Shown: piece after piece, positions 49,001 to 61,000 of the stretch
How the letters are laid out: each line of letters begins with the position of its first letter
How positions within the stretch are numbered: position 1 is the stretch's first letter
Assembly (NCBI RefSeq): GCF_023343835.1
Contig: NC_064438.1
Coordinates: forward strand, 12,567,077 to 12,631,076
Length of the DNA: 64,000 nucleotides
DNA from: Lagopus muta
Lineage: Eukaryota; Chordata; Aves; Galliformes; Phasianidae
Reading direction: 5' to 3'
Position numbers and translations under genes: made by a program
Notes under the pieces: generated by a model
What the model was told of the DNA's origin: nothing
Databases searched by the model: none
What the model saw: the letters and a program-made list of their open reading frames with translations, nothing else

Positions 49001-52000
49001 ATACAAATCAAGAGTGCTGTGGTGATCAGACTTTTCACCTGCAGCAAATACCATATTTCTCAAATGAACTCTTAAAGAATCACAGGTTTTCACAGAATCA
49101 TGCAATCATAGAATAGCAGGGGTTGAAAGGGATCTCCAGAGATCATCTAGCCCAGCCACCCTGCTAAAAAAGGTTACCTACAGTTACACAGGAAAGCATC
49201 CAGATAGGTTCTGAATATCCCCAGAGAAGGAGAGTCCAACAGTCTCTCTGGGCAGCTTGTTCCAGTGCTCTGTCACCCTCAAAGTAAAGTTTTTCCTCAT
49301 GTTCAAATTGAACTTCAAGTGTTTCCATTACTGCCCGTTGCTCCTTGTCCTTCTGGGCACCACCAAAAACTCACCCACTTGACACCCACTCTTTGGATAT
49401 TTACAAGCATTTATAAGGTCCCCTCTCAATTTTCTGTTCTCCAGACTGAACAGTCCTGGGTTTCCAACCTTTTCTCAAAGGGAAATTATCCAGGCCCCTT
49501 ATCTTTGTAGCCCCCCACTTGACTCTCTCTAGATGTTCCCTGTCTTTCTTGAACTGGGGAACTCCATTGCAAAAGGAACCATGTTATAAACCATTTCTTA
49601 TTTTTCTCTGAACTCTTCCCTATTTGTCAAAAATTGGTTTAAAACACGAGCAGAAAAAGTAGACACAGTACTTTAGTACATATAGAGGAAATGATAACCG
49701 TACATTCCTTACTGACTTTCCTTTTCTGGATTGAAAGACTCTATTTGACCTCCTGGGTTCAACATTATACAAAGAGTCCACATAACCAACTGATCCAATC
49801 TCCAAGTCATTTTTTTTTTGAGATGCCTTCTTTCCAGGAAATCAGTCCTGAGTAAAACATCCATTTATTTATACTAGATGTATGATCTTGTTATTAGCTG
49901 CACTAAAATGCACATTCTAAGTAATCCAATTCATCAAACAATCAAGACCTGAAAATATCTGATTCCAACACTATTTAGGGCAGCATTATATGATCATTTT
50001 ATTAATGATTTCTCTGTATTTGCTGATAGGTGGATCTCTGACAACACTGGGCTATGAACCATTCATGCTAGAGTGACTTTAAAAAAAAAAAGTTCCTGTT
50101 GTCTAATAACCTCTTTACCACGGTTTTCAGATAACAGCTATCTGACATTTCCTAGAAAACGTTATGTAGAATTAGATGAAATTCCTTACAGAAACTCCAA
50201 AGGCATTTTTGGCAAAATGTACTTTTACTGAAATTATGGAAAATTATCCTGGTAGCATTACTGCATTACTTAGCAGACTTCCCTTTATTTGCCTGCAATA
50301 ACTGTTTTGAGGATTGAGTTGTGGTATTCAAGTAATCACATTTAATCTTCCTAAATGCTAGCAAAACAAGACTTGTTTAAAGCCCTCTTTAAAATATGTA
50401 TTATTATTTTAAGTTAAATGTTCTCATTTTTCTGCTTGCATGCATCTTCCTACTCAGTTTCACCCATTGTGTGTTTAGTTTTGGTAAAGTAGTGCTTTTA
50501 AGATCATTAAATGCATATATTTCTGGTAAAGCAAACGAAATACGGTTGTTGTAACTTATAACTAAACCAACAACAACAACTTCTGTCTACAGATCAGTCT
50601 GTATCTGTGCGCAACAGAAAATTGTTATTAAGTTTTAGAAGTTCCAAGAAAATTTAAAGTAGTTGGACCAGATCTCTTGTATGTCTCTGACCAATGGTTC
50701 AACAATGACAGCATCTGTAGCGAGCTGCTGTATGCAAAGCAGCCCTCAGAGTTTGCATACAATGCTTATTCACCTGCAGTGAACAATCACTGGAGCATTC
50801 TTCTCTTCTGCATTCTGCATTGCCTCTTCCACTTCCAGTACTAGTTGTAACAGAGGAGGAGCTTGATCTGGTGTCTTCTGGTCTGGCCAAGATGTGTACC
50901 AGTAATGTTTCAGGTTTCTGACTTCTTCTCCTTTCTGCAATGCAGTTAGGACAAACATCACATTTTCAGGACAACACCATTTTTAAAAATTCCAATTTTA
51001 AGTCATACTGAAAACTAATCTTTAAGAATGAGATGAGTAAATCTATGCTAAAGGAAACAACAGATGCAAATGACAAGCCACACAGCACAAAAATCTGGAC
51101 TTCAAAGATTGCATCTACACTTCAGCAAACTGCCTCAAGAAAAAAATAACCCCCCCCACCTCCCCAGAGTACTCTGCTCTTTTAGCGCCAAGAGCTGTGT
51201 GCAAAACAGTCTGTTCCCTCTTGACAGATTCATTCAGCAGAGCTGGAGCTGTACTCGTGACATAATTGCTTTCATAATATATTTGACAGGCAGAGGGCCA
51301 GAAATCATATCTCTGTCTTTGATAGCTAGCTAGCTAGATGAGGGATAAGAGATGGGAGATTATTTTTCTCTCTTTTCTGACAGACAGACTCTTATCAGTT
51401 TCCTGTCACTTACACTCCTCTCTTTGACATGGTGACAGATTCACTGGAAGGCGAGAATTATATCTAGATGCAGTCCGGGGTTTCTGATGAGATTCTGATT
51501 CCCTCCTTCTGTGTTTCAAGCATGGACATGAATATAGCAAATGTGCCTTTTATCTGTTCTGAGTGCCAAGTAGCACTCAGTGTTTCTGATTTGGTGTTCA
51601 AAGTGACGTCCTTCTGCCTGATTTCTAAAGGTGCCAACCAGTAACATACAGCTCAGTCATTGTATAAACTGGTTGGCACAGGACTATACAAAATATCTTC
51701 ACAAAGTCCAGAAAGTTTTGTGTTAGTTTCCACGACCTTTCCTCAAACACAAGGCCAAATAAGTTTAGGATGGGTGGAGGTGGGAAAAGAAGAGCAAATT
51801 TAACACGGATAACTGGAAATAGATTTTGTCATCTAGACTCTAAAGACCCCATGACTATTAGTCAATGGATGACAAAAGTGCTCCATGACTGCCACCTTCC
51901 GTTCTTCTCCTGGGGTGGAGAAACTTTGCATAGCTTCACTGTAAAATGGATTAGGGAAGAAGCGATCTAATTAAATCTTCATTTTCAAATGGATCAACTT

Positions 52001-55000
52001 TCCCCTTTGTCTTAACACACAATTAAACTGTGACCAGTTTTGTGAGTTATCAGCATTCCAGCAGAATTAAGCTGTATATTGTTCTTGCTGTTGCACTGCA
52101 TGTTGGAATAATTTCTATTTAAGGTCAGGGCAAGTCTGCAACACACTTATAACTATTATTTACTTTCTGCTTGCTGGAAAGCATGATTTTCTCCTTGATG
52201 CATGAGCAATAGATCTTCCACAGTCCCAGTCCCAGCATGAGATTTCATATCCTGGCATTCTGCCTATTAGTATGTGGCTGAAGAGACTTGAAAATGTTTG
52301 GTAAAAGGAAGATTTTTTCAGTTTGGAAAGAAATTGCATTGTTATATTGAGGTCAGGGGTAGATTTTGTAGATGAAGGATATACAGAGGTTATGTAAATA
52401 TACTGTCTTTATTAAAAGTCATAGATTGAGATTCTAAAATCCAGCAATTAAAATAGTTGTAAAATAGGACTCTGGTACTTCAGGCTAAGTAGCATCTGAG
52501 CACTTAAGTAAATTCCATTTAACCTCTCTATCCACAAGATAACCAAACTGTTTCTGGTAAGTAAAACTACATGAATAATTGGAAAAATACTACACATAGA
52601 AAAATAAGCATATAGAATGCTATAGTGAAAAGTGTTTATAAAGGTCATGGACAGTTTTTGTATCTGAGAGTGGTATGATCCCTTAAAACATCTTCAAAGT
52701 CAAGTCGGCCAAATTGCTCAAAGATTTTTAAGGGGGTTCTGCCATGGTGAACAGCAGGAGTTATTGCCACACTACTGATATACTATGCAGGCCAGTAATC
52801 CTATCTCTGAGGGAAGCTGAAGAAACAATGGCAACAAGAATCTTTTTATCAGTTCTCAACACCCTCACATCCTGTCAGCAGCACAGAAGTCATTTTAGGT
52901 AAAAACAGCTGGTGGGTATCTACCAGCATCTTAATGATGCACATAAAGAAATACAGTCAATGTTTCCTAGTGGTCTCCTGCTACAAAAATTATAAAATCT
53001 TATGCAAATATGAATTTCCTATTAGTAATCAATAACCCCTTGCCTAAGTCCACAGACCAAAGAGTATACAAGCCTCTGAATTCGACAGAACACCACCAAA
53101 GAGTTCAGTGGGTAAATCCACATGTGTTGTCTGTATTATGACTTGCAAATGCTGGTAAGAAGCTCTCAGTGGACCAACACATCACTATAAATTACCAGTT
53201 ATAAATTACAGAATCACAGAACATCCTCAGTTGTAAGGGACACACATGGATCATGGAGTCCAAATCCTAGCTCCACAGAGGACCACCCAAAATCTAAATC
53301 CTATGTCTGAGACTGTTGCCCATATGCTTCTTGAACTCTAGCATTGGTGCTGTCATCACTACCCTGGGTAAACTGTTCCAGTGCCCTACCACACTCTAAT
53401 GAAAAATCTTTCCCAAATCCCCAACCAGACCCTCCCTGATGCAACTTCGTGCTGTTCCTTTGGGTCCTATTGCTGTTATGAGAGAAGTGATCAGACAATG
53501 CAGAAGACAGAGGCAGAATGAGCCACAAATTTCTTCCACTGGGTAAAGCCTGTACTACTACAATTGGCCCGGAAGTGTTCAGATTGTATATATGCAGTCT
53601 AAATCTTACACTACTTATTGTAGTCTTTGAGGAACTGGGCAGAGCTGCAGTAATTAAAAGTGAGATTTGTACATTAGTATACTGTGCAGAAGATTTCTAT
53701 ACAGATCTCTATTAGCAGTCCTGTTTAAGAGTTTAGATAGCAGAGTTATTTTAAGTACATTTGAGTGATTTACCTTTAGGGTGATGAGCCTTAAACGGTA
53801 GTCATCTGCTTGTATGACTTGGTTAACTATGATTTCTATTCCTTCATAGGTGATCTGTTCCTCTGGCCAATATTCTGTGCATTTCTATGTGCAATAAAAA
53901 AATAAATCTAGTTAAGCAGACATCCAGGGAGGCTCATTTTTACCTCTCTGAAATTGGATTCGTGCATGCATAGATGAATATGAATGATAGCTGTTTCTAT
54001 AATAAGTACATGTTTTCAATTTCTATACAGGGAATACATTTATAGTGATTTTTGCTGCATTCATAATAGCTTGATAGCCTGACAAAATGTACAAATCAAA
54101 TAACTAACCATTTCTTTGAAATATATACACTCTTATATTTAAGCAACTTATAAACATTCTGAAGCTTCACTAGAAAGACCAGAAGCAATTTGCTTATATT
54201 TATTATAGCCTGTGTTTTTAGATTGATTATTTTCTTAAGGTAACTATGATCAGTACAGTACAGACTTGTCACCTATGCTTCTGTGATGTGCATAAATTGA
54301 TAAGAAAATACAAAATACATCTTTCATCCTTTTGTTGGAGGGTCACTGCTCTCTCAGTATGATCATGCGCATAAGAGTTGTACAAAAGAACATGATTTGA
54401 GACTTCTGCATCAGAGCTAAGTAGCCAAAAGGATGCAATAGCTGTGAGATATATTAGACTACTACATTTGATTTTGCTAAAACACAGCCAGAGATGCTTC
54501 TAGAAAAAAAGTGAACAATTTAGTGAACAATATAGTGAAAGAAAAAAAAGAACAATTAGAGAAGCTGAAACTTTGGTTCATTTGTAAATCTGAATTGTGG
54601 CATTGATAACATACACAAGTGGATGGGAATCTGTAACTACTTTTACCCTGGAAGGACTGAAACATACTTTTTTTTACATGCTTTCTCTAAGGCAATCAAT
54701 ATGCAGAAGGGACAAGCACCTCAACATGGTGCAGGGACTGCTTCATGGACAAGAAATGACATGAACAAGGAAGGGTCTAAGAAAAAGGCTCCCGTGTGAT
54801 AAAGGAAGAAGAAACTTCTTGTTATCACAGGAGAATGAGAACCTGCTGCTGGACAAACCCAGTTAGAGAGGATGGTAGTAAGCTTCCTTTCCTACATGAC
54901 AGCATAAAATCTTGAAGGAAGTTAAATCACACATTGCCCTCATCCATCAGAAACAATTCCATTTCAGGAGAAAGACTAACAACAGAAAAGTATCTTGCTA

Positions 55001-58000
55001 CATTACTGAGTCAAAATTTGAGTGGGAGAAACAGTGCTGTTCCATCTGCATAGCACATCAGTTAATAACCTAGTGGGAATGTGGCCCACTGTGTTTCTGT
55101 AAAATTATTTACGCAGATTGCATTTTCACTTCCTCTCCTCTCAAACTGCAGAATCCATTGTAAAAATTGTCAAGCAGCTATCAATAGCACAGACATTGCT
55201 GTGCTTAAAGGAATGGAGTAAGACTGCCCACTCATTTCTGTGGGCTGTCTGTCAGTTCACATTAGATGTGACAGAGGGCTGAGATACAGAACTCCACACA
55301 TGTACGTTAGCAAAGCCATTGAACAGAGCAGGAACACAAAGCCATAGCAGAACAGAGGTTTTGGTGTTGAATCTTTGTACTTTTGCAACTCGTTATTATA
55401 TTAATATGCATTATGGAAAAAAGGAAGTGAATATAGGAGACACTCACATGACTTATCCTATATTTATGGTCGATATTCCTGACACCTTTTAATTTTTGAC
55501 ACTAAAGTTATCAGAAAAGATTCATCAGCTCTCTTCCTATATAAAGGCTGCAGCAAGCTCCTGTGATATATAGTGCAACAGTGCTGCATTATACTGCTTT
55601 CCACAGTGAGGATAAGAGGAAATTTGTGTTCCTGCTATTCAATCTTGCTATGAAAACTATAGTGAAAGAAATTCTTAACAAATATATCATTCAGGAACAA
55701 AGTTTCCTCTGTCTCCCTCTCCATTTTTTTTTTCCTCTCTCAAACCTGAAAGCAGTTTTGGTACATTATATCACAACATTTCAACATCTTGTTTGCCACA
55801 ACTTGGCAACTCTGATCAATAAGCAAGTTATTACTTCAGCACTACCTTTTAAGGATGCTTTTTATTTTTAACTTGCAAAGCATGTTAACTCTGTATCAGT
55901 CTTGTTCACACCTATTCCCCACCCCCCTAAAAATCATGCTGAAGTGATTTACTCCACATCTGGTGAAAGTTAAAGGTTTTTGCAAATGCACAATGATTGT
56001 CACTAGGCTTTCAGCTTGCACTTAAGACTGTCTGTATGTTTGTATTCTTGGGCTTTTAAGTGTCTGAAGCATCTTCACCAAAGAAAGCCTTTCATTTAAA
56101 CTCCTAATGAGTTTACAGGGCCAAGCTTTGACAAACACCGCTGTTGCAGTTTAGGAAACACCATTTGTATCTCTCCACTACATTTCACTGCCAGAGGTGA
56201 AAGAAGATGTAAAGTCCAACACACCCAGACCCTAGTTTGATATTCTGTGCTGGCAATGAAGGTGGCTGAAGATCAGTCATCTAACCTGTGAACTGAAGTC
56301 CAAACACATAGTTGCTCACACTCTACTATGGGCCAAATATTTTAGTAGATGAGTTAGTAATGAACAGTTGCAAGTCAGTAGCACTTTAAACCGCAAATAA
56401 AAATTGTGTTAAGTGTATTACCAGAAATATTGTGACACTTTACTTTCTACAAGTAAATATAACATTTCTGTATTTTAATTTTTATATTTCAACAGTATTT
56501 CCTAGACATGTTTCAGGAAAATGGACTCCATGTCCACATCAGCTCTAGTTGTTGATTACTATAAATACCAACTTCCACAAGTCAGGGACAGGTGTAAAAG
56601 GTGGCTATAGACACTGAATCATACTAAATGCAAGGAAAAAAAAAAAACACAGACACTGTTGATCAAAGACTAGACCAAACAGAGGTAGATCAGAATCCTT
56701 TTTGAGTCCTTTAAAGAAAACTTCAAGTGAGCAAATGGAGTTCAGTTTGGAAAGACTTCAGGACAACTGGGAAAGGAAAAATGGCAAAACCAGCAGTAGG
56801 TTAAGTCAGAGACAAAAACAAGACTTCCAGTAAATTAAACTGAAAGAGGAGAAGCCCACATTTTCTCTAGTCCTAAAGAATTTAATTCTTGTTCTGATTG
56901 TAGAGGCCACTGAACTAAGTTCAGTTCACTTATTCAGTTAGCATCTGTGCCAAAATACATCCAGAGTACAGAAAAATATATACTATATGTAATACCATTA
57001 CCTCATTCATCTCTTCTATATTGGTAATCATGACAATGATGGGAGAACGCTCCTGCCACACCATTCTCCAGAAATCACTGACAGTGTTAACTATCGGTCC
57101 CTGAGTAGCAATATATACCTTCTCCTCTCCTCCATAGCCCTGCCAAGAGAACGACAAGAGATTGTTAATATCCTTTAATAGGGATGTCCACTCCCAATCT
57201 TGAAGGTTTAATTTTTAAAAGCTGGTTGGAATAAAGACTCTGCAAAATCAGTTCTTCCCTTATACATATACATATGCACATATGTACATAGCGCAAAAGC
57301 GCTATGCTGTCATAGCTCCAGCAATGAGAGTCCAGAGCCTTGAAATAACTCTAGCCACGTCAACACGCTTACTGAGGCTTATCTTTCAGCATGCAGTTCA
57401 GATCAACTGACAAGCAGTTTTCATCAAGAAGGGCAGAATTGTATTTTTGTCTGGTATGAACCTGTAAAATTGCACTTAGAGATTTAGTTTTCAGATAACG
57501 AAAGCAGGAGAGAGCAATCAGATCAGATAAAATGCCTTTAAAAGTAAGTGGATGCTGCAAATCTGTTTACATTAATATTGGCTGATAGAGGCCAGGCAGA
57601 CAGATTGCTGAGCTCTTACCCTGATGTAGTTAGCATTGATATAAGAGCTAAGGGGGTCGTCCTGATCAGCTGAGGTAAGGCACACTCTGCTGTGAGGATC
57701 TGAAATGTGTAAACAGATAAGCAATAGTTTATCATTTGCTGACAGAGGAGAAAGAGAGTTACAAGATAATTTTGTACAGAGAGACATTTACACACATTTA
57801 CGGTCATCAGAACAGGTGTCAGTGACCTTGGAAAGATCCAATGTTAAACGTTAAAGCAAAACAAGGTGAAGAGTGACTGGGAGTCATTCAACTTTCTCTG
57901 ATAATTTTACCCACTGTGAAGCCTGTTTAATTCCTCCTGTTGTAGAATCAGTGATCACCGTGATTCTAGAGCAGTATCAATTCCCTTGTTCAGTACTAAT

Positions 58001-61000
58001 TAGCAAACAGCAACAGTGCACCACCAAGAGAATATAAAAACAAACAACAGATAACATCTTCATTAAAAATAAAATGGAGCCTGCTCAAAAACCAGGACAA
58101 AATAATAAATAAGCAAAAATGGTATGATATTGGGTCAAGCAAAAAGAACCAAGCACACAGTTGTTTCTACTATACTATAACACACTCAATATAAACACTG
58201 TCCTCAGACAGATCTGATTCATGTTATCCGTTATAAGATATTAGAGTCACAGTGTTATGTGATCTACAGAACAAATATATTAACAGAGATACTGTTTTAT
58301 AAAACAGAAGTACTGAAACTACTGAGTTCCTCTGAAATACAGTTCCTTCCCAGTTCACCTCCCTAGTACTGGGGAGATAACGAGACAGGAGATGGTCTGC
58401 TTTTTAATGACTACTTCTGAAAGCCCACAACAAGTTGCTCCTTTAAAAGGCAACACTAGTTGCCAGATGTTTAGATCTTACTGGACTAGGTAGTGAAGAC
58501 TGTTGTATAAAGTATCTTTGTGTGGGTTTTATGGAGCCTGCTCAAGCTCGGGTAATGGCTGCATGATTTTCCCCCTTCTAAGAACAGCAATATGTTGTCC
58601 AGCACATAGTGGATTCTGTAACAAGGCTCTTCTCTATTTGACCAAAAAGCGCCAGCAAATGCCCTAGAGAAAAGTTATAATTTTCAAGGATATTACACAG
58701 TGCTCTTCCCAGAAGAGGACTGCCTGCTAACAAGCAGCTTCGAACTTATGAAATATCCACATCAACCTTCTTAGCTTGGCATTTTTCCAGAACTATCCTT
58801 CTGTCATCCAAAAGTCACCTACTAACTCTCTCTACTACCAGTTGTGAGATTTGAGAATCTGCAGAAAGAATTTACTATGAAATAAATATAAATTAGATGA
58901 ATTACATCTAATTGATACATCAAGACTATTATCATGTCTCTCACTTACTACAATTATCTTGAGGGTTGCAAGAAACATATCATTATCATAAGTGACTGCT
59001 CACCTTGTAATGATAACAGCCTAGATTGCTTCTGGATATGTAGCTGGCAAAGGAATCTTAGTTATTTTCAGGTTTTTGTATTAGGGGTTTGAATTTTTGA
59101 ATCTGGTTTGTTAATCAAGCTATTCCATAGGATAATCAGTTGCTCAAGATCGTTGCGCTGCAGATCGTTCAGCAGTTCCTGCCAGTAGCGCTGCCTGCAT
59201 CTAGAGCTTGGAGGAACACCAGGTTGATACACAAGGCAGAGCAGGCTACGTTTGGTACAGGCTACTCAGAAACCAGTCAGTGGATGGTTGAAATATGAAA
59301 ATCACTGAACTTCCCCCTCATCATGCCTTAATTCCTCCTCCTGCCTTGTGCATGAACAAATTAGTGGGATCACCAGCTTTTAATTGTGAAGTATAAACAG
59401 GATTTTTTTTTTTAATGCTTGGCACTGGCACATCCTTCAAAATGGAAGTAGTTGGATAAAAGTGAACGTGATCAGCCCACTTCACTCCTCAAATACAACA
59501 AGCCATCCTCTGGTCATAGACAGGAACATAACATTGCACACTGACTGATGGTTATTGAATTCAGGAAAAAAAAAATTACGAGCATGGAATATTTATTAAT
59601 TCTAGGAGGCACAGTAGAGTAGAAACTAGTTATATGGAGAGATCAAAGCAAAAGCATCGTCTGCCACAATTATCCATAAGGCTGATATGAAGTTTCCAGC
59701 AAATAATTGACTTCTGGAGTGATCATTCTTAAAGATATATGGTAGTATGTTGGCATCTGTTTATGTCTGTGGAAGAATCTGTGAAAAACGGTAGTAAATA
59801 TGCTTTTTGAGTTTAAAAATACAATACAGAATATTTAAAGTGGATCCAACTCTCAAAGTACACATTAGATAGCAAATTCAGAATATATAGAGCACTTTAA
59901 AATCTAGATATTTGGACATTCATAGTCACCAGTAACTTCTGCAATCTTCCCTTTCCAGAGAAAGCAGCATATTAATTCTTGAATTATTCATCTCAGTCGT
60001 TAGCACAGAAATTATGAAATATCTATGTGGGTGCTTTATACTTCTGATCTAAGGTGGAGTACAAAGTCATCAGAAGGGTAGTGTACGTGGAACCATGTGC
60101 TGCACTTGGCTGGAGTTGTAAATCCAGAGTGAAAAAAACAACAACAACAAAAAACAAAACAAAAAGCCCAACCCACCACCACTTTTTCTGGAACTATTCC
60201 CAATCCAGATTCATTGCCTAAAACAACAGGTAAACACACGCCTTTCACTTCTCTGAACTGATTTTCACTAATGTGACACTGAACAATTTGGTCTTTGCAA
60301 ATAAAGGTAACTGTAGCTAATGGTGGCATTTTCCAACAGCAGCTTACAACAAAAATGAGGCATGACATCTAATTGCATCTTCAGCTAACGCACCAGGGAA
60401 AATCATGATTCTTAAAAATTTTTGTACCAGAATGATTCTCAGAACTCCTACTCTTGGCTACAAATAAAAATAATGTAAAAGAAAATTAAAAGAGTTGGAT
60501 TTTCTTCAATATCTTAATGCCACCAGATCAACTCCTGATACTTCAAAATGCCAAGTGAGAGCATGAGTCTCAGAAAAACATTGCTCAAGAAAATAACGTT
60601 GATAGAACATAGTCCTCCTACAGGAGTTTATCAAAGAAACCACTAAGTAGCACTTGAATAAACACGCCAATTTCTTGGACAGAGATTGTAAACAGCATTA
60701 AATGATGTAATCCTCACAACTTAAAAACTTAAGTGCTAATGATATTTTGTCAATCTTAGGTTGTTCATGCTCTGTATGTCCTTTGAAACTTGATTTACAC
60801 TTAGAAGACATGTTGCTGCTTCATAAACATGGCCTTTGGACAGTACAGCACACTTGATGTATCCTGGAAAGGAGACTGCAAAACCTTTCAGCACATGGAA
60901 TAGACCAACACGTTTTAGTGTCTTAAAAAAGCAGAAACTTACTTGGAAGAATTGTTTTGTAGCGATTCTTCCGCACCAGGCCTGGAATATCATATTCCTT

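Larger units (their letters stand above)
57700..60942 (-). other. PTPN5 intron
   Basis: 3.2 kb. Includes a nested inverted repeat at 57943-57968 and an A/C-rich simple repeat at about 60128-60163. No gene was recognised. Confidence 0.9.

Noticed and set aside
51149..51164. C-rich run as a second G-quadruplex
   Set aside because: Only one long run plus CC and CCCC, so four separated tracts of three are not clearly present.
51326..51338. GCTA tandem
   Set aside because: Only about three units; too short to count as a microsatellite.
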